Assembly: GCF_018304965.1 (NCBI RefSeq) | Contig: NZ_JAGQED010000032.1 | Coordinates: 1 to 47,307, forward strand | Length of the DNA stretch: 47,307 bases | Source: Collimonas antrihumi | Lineage (GTDB): Bacteria > Pseudomonadota > Gammaproteobacteria > Burkholderiales > Burkholderiaceae_D | Direction: 5' to 3' | Shown: positions 7,979 through 15,215 of the stretch, piece by piece | Position numbering within the stretch: position 1 is the stretch's first letter | Layout: every line of letters begins with the position of its first letter | Notes under the pieces: model-generated | Database searches by the model: none | What the model was told of the DNA's origin: nothing | What the model saw: the letters and a program-made list of their open reading frames with translations, nothing else | Made by a program: the position numbers and the translations under genes

Positions 7979-8704
7979 CTAATCAAATGACAGAGAGCCG
8001 CCCAGGCTCTCTGTCATGTCCACCGCGGCCTTTCTCAGCGCTGCTTCGTGCTTTTTCTGAAAACGCGTGGCCGGCATGGTCAGCGTGATAGCCCCCACCA
8101 GCTTGTCGCTCGCATCGAATACCGGCGAGGAAATTCCCGCCACGCCCTCAGAGCGGTCGCCAATCATCGACACCAGTTTTTTCTTGCGGATTTCATCGTA
8201 CAGTTTGCCGCTCGCGCCGCTGAACGCCATGATGACATGCGCCCCTACGCCCTTATCCAGAGGCAACAGATCGCCGGCCTTTATGTGATCGCGTATCGGT
8301 TGCGGTGAATCGACCCGGTACAGCACCAGCCTTTGCGCACCCTGCCTGACATGCAGCGATGCGCTCTCATGTGTCACCTCCACCAGTCGCTGCATGATCG
8401 GCAGCACCACCGCGGCCAGCGAAAACGAAGCCGAATAACCCCCGTACAGGCGCGCAATCTCTGGACCCAACGCATAGCGGCCTTCGTCGGTTCGCTGTAT
8501 CAGCCGGCCATGTTCAAGCGATGCCAGCAGGCGCAGCACGGTGCTTTTGTATAGCTGCGTCCGCTCTGCTATCTCCGCCAGGCTTTGCACCGATGTCGCA
8601 GCGCTAAAAGTGGCCAGTATCGACAATGCGCGGTCAACCGCGGCCGCGCCGCCGGGAGCGGAATCGGCGTCGGCCAGTGAGGGTTGGGCGGCTTTCTTGG
8701 GCAT
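7979..8704 (-). CDS. IclR family transcriptional regulator
   Basis: A 241-residue IclR-type regulator counted from ATG 8704 (MPKKAAQPS). Upstream in-frame codons to 8767 would add 21 residues unlike the family. The N-terminal winged helix is AAVDRALSILATFSAATSVQSLAEIAERTQLYKSTVLRLLASLEHGRLIQRTDEGRYALG. The C-terminal effector domain includes the SLHVRQGAQRLVLYRVDSPQPIRDH and GISSPVFDASDKLVGAITLTMPATRF segments. IclR proteins bind short palindromes as dimers and sense small acids or aromatic compounds. It is divergent from the lyase/CoA-transferase genes with a perfect inverted repeat in between, so it probably controls them and itself. Its 3' end holds a perfect 13-bp hairpin. Confidence 0.93.
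   Translation of the reverse strand: MPKKAAQPSLADADSAPGGAAAVDRALSILATFSAATSVQSLAEIAERTQLYKSTVLRLLASLEHGRLIQRTDEGRYALGPEIARLYGGYSASFSLAAVVLPIMQRLVEVTHESASLHVRQGAQRLVLYRVDSPQPIRDHIKAGDLLPLDKGVGAHVIMAFSGASGKLYDEIRKKKLVSMIGDRSEGVAGISSPVFDASDKLVGAITLTMPATRFQKKHEAALRKAAVDMTESLGGSLSFD
7987..8017. repeat. Perfect 13-bp inverted repeat inside the 3' end of the IclR gene
   Basis: Arms 7987-7999 (ATGACAGAGAGCC) and 8005-8017 are exact reverse complements around the loop GCCCA. The hairpin lies wholly within the last ~13 codons of the regulator. On the minus strand it is followed by TTTGATTAG, a weak T-tract, so it may terminate or stabilise the iclR transcript. It also faces prc transcription from the other side. 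Confidence 0.7.
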
Positions 8705-8771
8705 TTTTAGAATTTTCCAAAAGAATTGGGATTGACAGCCGTATTTTACATGGCCATAATAATTCATAAAT

Positions 8772-8786
8772 TAGAACTTAGTTCTA
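8772..8786. promoter_or_regulatory. Candidate IclR operator, perfect inverted repeat
   Basis: TAGAAC-TTA-GTTCTA is a perfect 6-bp inverted repeat with a 3-bp spacer, located 28 bp upstream of the lyase start codon and 68 bp upstream of the regulator start. Size and position in the divergent promoter fit the short palindromes that IclR dimers bind. The assignment to this regulator is inferred from position. Confidence 0.6.
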
Positions 8787-8813
8787 TCTTACAGAATTAA
8801 AACGGAGATGTCA

Positions 8814-9740
8814 ATGTCCTTCATTCTAGTCAGCGAGGTCGGTCCGCGAGACGGCTTGCAAGCGCTCAAGCGCACCATGCCTAGCACCGGCAAGCATCGC
8901 TGGATCGCCGCCCTGGCCGATGCCGGTCTCAGGGAGATCGAAGTCGGCTCCTTCGTGTCGCCCAAATTGCTGCCGCAAATGGCCGATATCAATGCGGTCG
9001 TGACCCAGGCAAAAACCATCAAGGATCTGCATGTGACCGCGCTGGCGCCCAACCTGAAGGGCGCTTTGAATGCGTTTGAGGCCGGGGTCCGCAAGATCAC
9101 GCTGCCGGTTTCGGTCAGCGAATCGCATTCGATCGCCAATGTGCGCAAAACCCACGCAGAGATGATCGAAGAAGTGCGTGCAGTAATCGCACTGCGTAAC
9201 CAGCGTTTTCCAGGCATCGACGTCGAAGCCGGCTTATCGACTGCATTCGGCTGCACGCTGCAGGGTGTGGTGACGGCAGATGAAACAATCAGGATGGCGG
9301 AGCTGATGGCAGCCTGCGGCGTCGACGAAATCGGGCTCGCAGATACCGCTGGCTATGCCAATCCGGCCCAGGTCAAACGTCTTTTCCTGCGCTTGCAAAC
9401 AGCAGTCGGCAACAAGGCCGGCGGCGCCCATTTTCATAATACCTATGGTCAGGGCCTGGCCAATGTGGTGGCCGCGCTCGATGCCGGCGTGACCACTTTC
9501 GACTCGAGCATGGGCGGCATAGGCGGCTGCCCCTATGCCCCTGGCGCCACCGGTAATATCGTCACGGAAGATCTGGTGTTCCTGCTGGAATCCATGCAAT
9601 ACGACACCGGCATCGACATCGAAAAACTGCGCCACGCCAGGACTGTTCTATTGGAAGAACTACCTGGCCAGGAACTGTACGGCTACGTCGCCGGCATCGG
9701 CTTGCCCAAGGGTTTTGTATATGGAGACGGCCGCGCATGA
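8814..9740 (+). CDS. Hydroxymethylglutaryl-CoA lyase family protein
   Basis: A 308-residue DRE-TIM metallolyase of the HMG-CoA lyase type. The family's active-site elements are all present: VSEVGPRDGLQ (Arg12, Asp13), the metal-ligand pair in AHFHNTYGQ (His206, His208) and the mobile-loop Cys239 in GGIGGCPYAPGATGN, as in human HMGCL. Family members cleave 3-hydroxy-3-methyl-glutaryl-CoA to acetyl-CoA and acetoacetate, or related 3-hydroxyacyl-CoAs. The exact substrate is open. The second ATG (8814) is chosen because CGGAG lies 6 bases before it, whereas ATG 8808 touches the ribosome site. Its stop overlaps the CoA-transferase start by 4 bp (ATGA), so the two are translationally coupled. Expression is probably under the divergent IclR. 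Confidence 0.9.
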   Translation: MSFILVSEVGPRDGLQALKRTMPSTGKHRWIAALADAGLREIEVGSFVSPKLLPQMADINAVVTQAKTIKDLHVTALAPNLKGALNAFEAGVRKITLPVSVSESHSIANVRKTHAEMIEEVRAVIALRNQRFPGIDVEAGLSTAFGCTLQGVVTADETIRMAELMAACGVDEIGLADTAGYANPAQVKRLFLRLQTAVGNKAGGAHFHNTYGQGLANVVAALDAGVTTFDSSMGGIGGCPYAPGATGNIVTEDLVFLLESMQYDTGIDIEKLRHARTVLLEELPGQELYGYVAGIGLPKGFVYGDGRA

Positions 9741-10951
9741 ATATGACAACGAATACGAATACGACAGCCGAAGCAGCGCTGCCATTGGCCGGAATCCGTG
9801 TGGTCGAGTTTGCCCACATGGTGATGGGCCCTACCTGCGGCCTGGTATTGGCCGATCTGGGCGCGGAAGTGATCAAGATCGAACCGGCGTCCGGCGACAA
9901 TACACGCCGGCTGACCGGTTCCGGCGCCGGTTACTGGGTGACTTATAACCGCAACAAGAAAAGTCTCGCGGTCGACCTCAAATCCGCGGCCGGCCTGGAG
10001 GTGCTTACCAAACTGATTCAAAGCGCCGACGTCTTGACCGAGAACTTCCGGCCGGGCGCCATGGAAGGCATCGGCCTTGGTTACGAGGACGTCAAGAAGA
10101 TCAAGGCCGACATCGTCTATTGCTCGATGAAGGGCTTTCTGCCCGGCCCTTACGATCAACGCACCGCGCTGGACGAGGTAGTGCAGATGATGACCGGCCT
10201 CGCCTACATGACCGGCCCGGAAGGCAAGCCTCTGCGCGCCGGCGCCTCCGTCAACGACGTCATGGGCGGTATGTTCGGTGCGGTCGGCATCCTGGCGGCG
10301 CTGTTGGAAAAACGCAGCAGCAGCAAAGGCCAGCTGGTGCGCGCCGGGCTGTACGAAAACTCGGTCTTCCTGGTGGCCCAGCACATGATGCAACAGCGCG
10401 TCACCGGCAAAGAGGTATCGCCGATGCCAAGCCGCATTTCCGCCTGGGCCATCTACGACGTGTTCGATACCGTCGATGGTGAGCAAGTCTTTGTCGGCGT
10501 AGTAAGCGATACCCAGTGGATCTTGTTCTGTAAAGCATTCGGACTGACGGAGCTGGCCGCGAATACCGAACTGGCTTTGAACAACCAGCGCGTCGCCAGC
10601 CGCGACCGGTTTCTGCCGTTCATTCGGCAACGCTTCCTCCAGATGAGCAAGCAAGAACTGATGGAAAAATGCGATCTGGCCGGCCTGCCGTACGCACCGA
10701 TCAAGAAGCCGGCTGACTTGTTCGACGATCCGCATTTGCTGCAGTCGCGCGGAATGACCGAGATCACGCTGCCGGACGGGCGAAGCACCCAGATTCCGGT
10801 GTTGCCGGTAGAAATGGATGGGCGCCGTTTCGGCACTCGCCTTGATGTACCCGTTACCGGCCACGACACGGTGGATATTTTGCGAGAACTCGGCTATTCA
10901 CGCGACCAGATCAGCCAGCTCGGCGCTGAAGGCGTGCTGACCGGTGTTTAA
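9737..10951 (+). CDS. CaiB/BaiF (class III) CoA-transferase
   Basis: A 404-residue class III CoA-transferase, a normal size. N-terminal CoA-binding signature: VVEFAHMVMGPTCGLVLADLGAEVIKIEP, then VTYNRNKKSLAVDLKS and ENFRPGAMEGIGLGY. These enzymes move CoA between carboxylic acids through an Asp-bound acyl intermediate. Where formyl-CoA transferase has its nucleophile (VDVSMQDA, Asp169) this protein reads VRAGLYENSV, placing Glu207 at the Asp position by eye alignment. The partner lyase suggests it activates a hydroxy-diacid which the lyase then cleaves; that is inference. It starts in the ATGA overlap. Downstream the operon is interrupted by the IS1111-type element. Confidence 0.92.
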   Translation: MNMTTNTNTTAEAALPLAGIRVVEFAHMVMGPTCGLVLADLGAEVIKIEPASGDNTRRLTGSGAGYWVTYNRNKKSLAVDLKSAAGLEVLTKLIQSADVLTENFRPGAMEGIGLGYEDVKKIKADIVYCSMKGFLPGPYDQRTALDEVVQMMTGLAYMTGPEGKPLRAGASVNDVMGGMFGAVGILAALLEKRSSSKGQLVRAGLYENSVFLVAQHMMQQRVTGKEVSPMPSRISAWAIYDVFDTVDGEQVFVGVVSDTQWILFCKAFGLTELAANTELALNNQRVASRDRFLPFIRQRFLQMSKQELMEKCDLAGLPYAPIKKPADLFDDPHLLQSRGMTEITLPDGRSTQIPVLPVEMDGRRFGTRLDVPVTGHDTVDILRELGYSRDQISQLGAEGVLTGV

Positions 10952-10972
10952 GTATCTGAATTCAATTTACCG

Positions 10973-11000
10973 AATCAAGTCAATCTAATCAAGTCAATCT
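10973..11000. repeat. Tandem 14-bp duplication
   Basis: Two perfect adjacent copies of AATCAAGTCAATCT lie between the CoA-transferase stop and the insertion element. No function is evident. A slippage product in the former intergenic leader is the simplest view. Confidence 0.75.
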
Positions 11001-11026
11001 AATACGACGTAACACAGGAGAATGAA

Positions 11027-12475
11027 ATGGACGCCTCCCTCCTAATGAGTAAAGTTGCGACGCCGAGGGATGGAAAATGATTGCGCAATGGAGGGATCCC
11101 CACGGTGTACCAACGGCATCGGAGTGCCTAAAGTGGAAGTGCAGTACTTCCCAGGTAACCGGAGGATCCATCATGAATGCTACTACCAAAACCGTGGTCG
11201 GGGTAGATACGGCCAAACAGGTGTTCCAGCTTCATTGGGTTGATGTCGAGACAGGCGAAATGTTCAGCAAGCAGCTTAAACGGGCCAAGTTCCTGGAGCA
11301 CTTCGTGAATAAGGCGCCGTGCCTGATCGGGATGGAGGCCTGCGGTGGTTCGCAGCATTGGGCGCGACGCCTTCAAGAGATGGGGCATGAGGTAAAGCTG
11401 ATGCCAGGCAAGACGGTAAAAGCATTCGTGACGAGCAACAAGAACGACGTCGCCGATGCGCGCGCAATCTGGCTTGCAGTACAACAAAGAGGCGTGCGTG
11501 CGGTGGCGGTGAAGAGTGAGGGACAACAGGCGGTGTTGGCCTTGCACCGGATGCGACAGCAACTGGTGAAATTCCGCACGATGCAAAGCAACGGCTTGCG
11601 CGGCTTGCTGGGCGAGTACGGCGAAGTGACACCGGTCGGCCGCGCCGCCCTGAACCGGGGCATGAAGGAGGCGCTGGAGCGACTGGCGGAGCGATTGCCG
11701 GCGGTGCTGATCGACACCCTGCGCGAGCAATGGGACATGCTGGCCCGGCTTGACGAGCAAATCGTGCGGATCGAACAAAGGTTGCTGGCATGGATGCGGC
11801 AAGACCGAGCCAGCAAGACGATCGCCGCGATTCCCGGAGTTGGGCTGCTGACGGCGACGGCGGCGGTGGCGACGATGGGCGACGCCAAGGCGTTCCGGTC
11901 TGGGCGGGAGTTCGCGGCCTGGCTGGGATTGGTGCCCGCCCAGACCGGGACAGGAGGGCGAGTCAAGCTGCTGGGGATCAGCAAGCGCGGCGACACCTAC
12001 CTGCGTACGCTGCTGATCCACGGCGCCCGGGCCGTCTTGATGCACACCAAGGAACCGGGCACGTGGTTGCAGGACTTAGGCAAGCGCCGACCGCCGAACG
12101 TGGTGACGGTGGCATTGGCCAACAAGATGGCAAGAACGATCTGGGCGCTGCTCGCGCACAGTCGGGAGTATGACAACGAGCATGTCAGTGTCAGGCCGAT
12201 ATAGCAAACCGGACACCAGATTGACTAACTAACATAAGGATGGCACGTCGAAAGGTTGCGCGAGGTATTGAGTGTGATGACAAACAGGTCAGACCGGGAC
12301 TTACTAAACCTGAATGGCGTGTTGGGCTGTTAGCCCGCCAGGAGAATGAGGTGTAGGTCAGCGGATTTCATCGAGGCCAGCAGGGAAATACCCACTGCAA
12401 CAAGGCCGGATATAGAACTGCAGCCTAGCCTGTCAAATTCACACAGAAACACCTTGGCAAACGGGAGACGTCCAT
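11027..12475 (+). mobile_element. IS110 family (IS1111-type) insertion sequence, complete
   Basis: About 1.45 kb. The left inverted repeat 11027-11039 (ATGGACGCCTCCC) and right repeat 12463-12475 (reverse complement ATGGACGTCTCCC) match at 12 of 13 positions. Short subterminal repeats of this kind distinguish the IS1111 subgroup from classical IS110. The element has one transposase gene and ~270 bp of non-coding right end; no clear target duplication is seen, as usual for the family. It lies between a ribosome-binding-site-like AGGAG (11016-11020) and the first codons of the ABC ATPase gene. It therefore separates the enzyme genes from the transporter genes. The outermost bases are uncertain by ~10 bp. 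Confidence 0.85.
11173..12204 (+). CDS. IS110/IS1111 family transposase
   Basis: A 343-residue transposase with the two family domains. The N-terminal DEDD RuvC-like domain shows VVGVDTAKQVFQLHWVD (first Asp), LIGMEACGGSQHWARRL (Glu) and TSNKNDVADARAIW (Asp-x-x-Asp). The C-terminal Transposase_20 domain shows IAAIPGVGLLTATAAVA and FRSGREFAAWLGLVPAQ, including the conserved Ser. The start is ATG 11173 (MNATTKTVV), seven bases after GGAGG; the open frame extends upstream but that part is non-coding left end. All motifs are intact, so the element may be active. Confidence 0.95.
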   Translation: MNATTKTVVGVDTAKQVFQLHWVDVETGEMFSKQLKRAKFLEHFVNKAPCLIGMEACGGSQHWARRLQEMGHEVKLMPGKTVKAFVTSNKNDVADARAIWLAVQQRGVRAVAVKSEGQQAVLALHRMRQQLVKFRTMQSNGLRGLLGEYGEVTPVGRAALNRGMKEALERLAERLPAVLIDTLREQWDMLARLDEQIVRIEQRLLAWMRQDRASKTIAAIPGVGLLTATAAVATMGDAKAFRSGREFAAWLGLVPAQTGTGGRVKLLGISKRGDTYLRTLLIHGARAVLMHTKEPGTWLQDLGKRRPPNVVTVALANKMARTIWALLAHSREYDNEHVSVRPI

Positions 12476-12486
12476 ATAGACAGGCC

Positions 12487-13335
12487 ATGGAGATGCACTC
12501 CTCACCAAAAGCCGTAGAGCTGAAAAATGTGGCGGTGAAGTTTGGTAATTTCACCGCGATAGAAAATGTCAATCTGACCGTCGAAGACGGTGAATTCGTT
12601 GCCGTAGTCGGGCCGACCGGCTGCGGCAAATCGACCATTCTCAATCTCGTTACCGGTCTGTTGCCAGCCGCTGCCGGCGAAGTTGGCATATTCAGCAAGA
12701 CACTGTCCGGCCTCAATAGCGAATCGGGCTACATGCTGCAGCAGGAAGCGCTGCTGCCGTGGAAAACCGCGCTCGATAATGTCGGCCTGGGCATGGTATT
12801 CCAAGGGCATTCGATCACCGCCGCCAGAGAGCGCGCTGCGCCATGGATGGCTAAAGTCGGCCTGAAAGGTTTCGAACACCGTTATATACACCAGCTGTCC
12901 GGCGGCCAGCGCAAGCGTGTGGCCATGGCGCAAACCCTGATCATGGCGCCGAAAATCGTCTTGATGGATGAGCCGTTTTCGGCGCTCGATGTGCATACCC
13001 GGCGCCTGATGCACCGGATCTTGCTAAAGCTGTGGCAGGAAGAACGGCGTTCCCTGATTTTCATTACCCACGACCTGGAAGAAGCGATCGCTCTCGCGGA
13101 CCGGGTGGTGGTCATGTCCGCCGGCCCGGCAGCGCGGATTGTCGGCGAAGTCAGGATTACCTTGCCGCGGCCGCGCGACGTCAGCACCTTGGCGACCACC
13201 GATGAATTCTTGAGTTTGTATCGCCAGCTGTGGAGTTTGCTGGGCGCGGAAGTGGAGAAGAGCTATCGCAATCAGGATGTACAGATAGAACCGCTGAACG
13301 AAGCGGTAGAAATAGAAAAAACCGTAGAGGCATGA
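12487..13335 (+). CDS. ABC transporter ATP-binding protein (NitT/TauT/SsuB type)
   Basis: A 282-residue cytoplasmic ATPase. Walker A GPTGCGKST is at ~42-50, then the Q-loop MLQQEALLPWKTALDNV, signature LSGGQRKRVAMAQ, Walker B IVLMDEPFSALD and the switch His in IFITHDLEEAIALADR. The LLPW Q-loop is typical of nitrate/sulfonate/taurine/thiamin-precursor importers. It energises the permease encoded next (1-bp gap). The native start is probably ATG 12487 or 12493. Neither now has a good ribosome site, because the IS element lies directly upstream. The frame is open back to 12346, through IS sequence, so an IS-derived N-terminal extension is also possible. Expression is likely altered by the insertion. 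Confidence 0.9.
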   Translation: MEMHSSPKAVELKNVAVKFGNFTAIENVNLTVEDGEFVAVVGPTGCGKSTILNLVTGLLPAAAGEVGIFSKTLSGLNSESGYMLQQEALLPWKTALDNVGLGMVFQGHSITAARERAAPWMAKVGLKGFEHRYIHQLSGGQRKRVAMAQTLIMAPKIVLMDEPFSALDVHTRRLMHRILLKLWQEERRSLIFITHDLEEAIALADRVVVMSAGPAARIVGEVRITLPRPRDVSTLATTDEFLSLYRQLWSLLGAEVEKSYRNQDVQIEPLNEAVEIEKTVEA

Positions 13336-13336
13336 C

Positions 13337-14128
13337 ATGAAACGTAAAGACAAAATCCGCGCTACCCAACTTGGCCTGCTGGTGCTCTCGCTAACTCTGT
13401 GGGAAGGCGGCGCGCGTTTCGGCTGGATCGATCCGTTTTTCTTTCCTAGCCCGCTGAGCATTCTCCAGCGGCTGATGGAGTGGTTCTCCAGCGCGCAAAT
13501 CTGGTACGACCTCGGCGTCACCCTGCTGGAGACCGTGCTGTCCTTTATTTTCGGTATCAGCGGCGGCATCTTGCTGGGACTATGGCTAGGGCTGAGTCCG
13601 TTCGCCGCCAGCGTGCTGAATCCCTTCATCAAAGTCTTCAATGCGATTCCGCGGGTCTTGCTGGCGCCGATCTATGTGCTGTGGTTTGGCCTCGGTCTGA
13701 CCTCAAAAGTGGCGCTGGGCTTGACCCTGGTGTTTTTCGTTGCCTTCTTCAATACCTTGCAGGGTGTGCGCGAAGTCAACCCGGTGGTGCTGGCCAACGC
13801 CAGGCTGCTGAAGGCCAGCCGGATGGCTTTGCTGAAACATGTGTACTTGCCGTCGGCCGCCAGCTGGATCATTTCCAGCTTGCGGGTCTCGGTCGGCCTG
13901 GCGGTGCTGGGCGCGGTGGTCGCCGAATATCTGGGATCGTCGGTCGGGCTTGGCCACATGATCGCGCAGGCCGAAGGCGTGATGGATGCGACCGGCGTGT
14001 TTGCAGGACTGGTGCTGTTGTCCGCCTTTGTGGTGGCCCTGGATGCCCTGGTCGACCGTCTCGAAAAGCGCCTGCTGGTATGGCGTCCTCGCGAGAATGA
14101 AGAAGAAACGGCCTTGGCCGCCCGCTAA
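13337..14128 (+). CDS. ABC transporter permease (NitT/TauT/SsuC type)
   Basis: A 263-residue inner-membrane protein with about six hydrophobic segments and the BPD_transp_1 fold. The N-terminal segment ends in FFFPSPLSILQRL, a typical SsuC/TauC feature. The cytoplasmic EAA-like loop that contacts the ATPase is EVNPVVLANARLLKASRMALLKHVYLPSAASWI. The late GLAVLGAVVAEYLGSSVGLGHMI segment is also standard. It forms the membrane channel with the ATPase upstream and works with the binding protein downstream. The start at 13337 follows the ATPase stop by 1 bp, implying coupled translation. The substrate cannot be deduced from sequence. Confidence 0.92.
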   Translation: MKRKDKIRATQLGLLVLSLTLWEGGARFGWIDPFFFPSPLSILQRLMEWFSSAQIWYDLGVTLLETVLSFIFGISGGILLGLWLGLSPFAASVLNPFIKVFNAIPRVLLAPIYVLWFGLGLTSKVALGLTLVFFVAFFNTLQGVREVNPVVLANARLLKASRMALLKHVYLPSAASWIISSLRVSVGLAVLGAVVAEYLGSSVGLGHMIAQAEGVMDATGVFAGLVLLSAFVVALDALVDRLEKRLLVWRPRENEEETALAAR

Positions 14129-14183
14129 TTTAATCAACAACAATAATCACAATAATAAGCCCTAACAAACCCAGGAGACGTTC

Positions 14184-15209
14184 ATGTTGAAGAGCATTCT
14201 AAATTCGGTATTGGCCGCCACGGCTTTATTCGTGGCCTGCAGCGCAGCTTTTGCAGCGGAGCCGGAAAAGCAGGATATTTCGATGGCGGTCGGCTCATCG
14301 ATTCTCGGTTATACCCCGGTGCCGCTGGCGCAAAATCTCGGCTTCCTGAAAGCCGAGGGTTTGAATGTCACCTTCGAAAATTTCCAGGCCGGCGGCAGCA
14401 AGGCGCTGCAGGCATTGATCGGCGGTTCGGTCGACGTCGTGGTCGGCTCGTACGACCATACCATCCAGATGCAAGCCAAGGGCAAGGAGATCGTCGGCGT
14501 ATTCTTGCTGAATGAAGTGCCAGGCATCACCCTGGAAGTGCGCACCGACCTCGCCGACAAGGTCAAGAGCGGCAAGGATCTGAAAGGATTGCGGCTGGGG
14601 ATTACAACACCCGGATCATCGACCGACATGATCGCCCGCTACTACGTCAAGAAATCGGGCCTGGCCGAGAGCGATGTCAAAATCATCGGCGTCGGCTCCG
14701 GTGCACCCGGCATGGTGGCGCTGACGGCGAAAAATATCGACGCCCTGTTCTCCTATGATCCGGTATCCACCCAGCTGGTACGCAAAGGCGAAGCCAAACT
14801 GTTGTTTGACGCCCGTACCGTAGAAGGCTCCAAGCTGGCATTCGGCGGCCCCTATCCGTTTGCCTGCGTGTATGTAACGCGCAGTTTTCTGGAAAAAAAT
14901 CCTGAAACCGTACAACGCATCGCCAACGCCTTCCTGCGTACGGTGCGATGGATCGCCGCCTCGTCGCCGCAAAAAATCGTCGAGACCCTGCCAGCGACGT
15001 CCAAACTGGGTGATGCCGAACTCAACGCAGCAATCTGGGCCGCATCCAAAGGCATGTTCTCTACCACCGGCCTGTTCAACGCCGAAGAAGTGAAAACGCC
15101 GCTGGCCGTGCTGTCCGGATTTGATCCGTCCATCGCGAGCAAAAAAATAGATTTGTCCAAGACCTACACCAACCGCTTTGCCGAAGCCGCGGCACAGCGC
15201 GTCAAGTAA
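14184..15209 (+). CDS. ABC transporter substrate-binding protein (NMT1/SsuA-like)
   Basis: A 341-residue periplasmic binding protein. The signal peptide MLKSILNSVLAATALFVACSAAFA is followed by the mature chain AEPEKQDISMAVG. The type II binding fold of the NMT1/SsuA/TauA family is visible in YTPVPLAQNLGFLKAEGLNVTF, GGSKALQALIGGSVDVVVG and LRLGITTPGSSTDMIARYYVKKSGL. It delivers the ligand to the adjacent permease. Related proteins bind sulfonates, nitrate, pyrimidine precursors, phthalate-type or other small acids, so the ligand is open. AGGAG lies 55 bp after the permease stop, upstream of ATG 14184. Confidence 0.92.
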   Translation: MLKSILNSVLAATALFVACSAAFAAEPEKQDISMAVGSSILGYTPVPLAQNLGFLKAEGLNVTFENFQAGGSKALQALIGGSVDVVVGSYDHTIQMQAKGKEIVGVFLLNEVPGITLEVRTDLADKVKSGKDLKGLRLGITTPGSSTDMIARYYVKKSGLAESDVKIIGVGSGAPGMVALTAKNIDALFSYDPVSTQLVRKGEAKLLFDARTVEGSKLAFGGPYPFACVYVTRSFLEKNPETVQRIANAFLRTVRWIAASSPQKIVETLPATSKLGDAELNAAIWAASKGMFSTTGLFNAEEVKTPLAVLSGFDPSIASKKIDLSKTYTNRFAEAAAQRVK

Positions 15210-15215
15210 GGAGAC

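Noticed and set aside
9683-10864. 393-codon minus-strand frame over the CoA-transferase gene
   Set aside because: Antisense shadow with low-complexity His/Gln/Arg-rich protein. The plus-strand protein has clear family motifs.
11077-11172. Upstream start of the IS transposase at 11077
   Set aside because: GGAGG at 11161-11165 and family similarity begin at ATG 11173; the upstream codons are the non-coding left end.
12346-12486. Upstream start for the ABC ATPase at 12346
   Set aside because: These codons lie in the IS right end and its repeat; the ATPase similarity begins after 12487. Kept only as a possible IS-driven extension.
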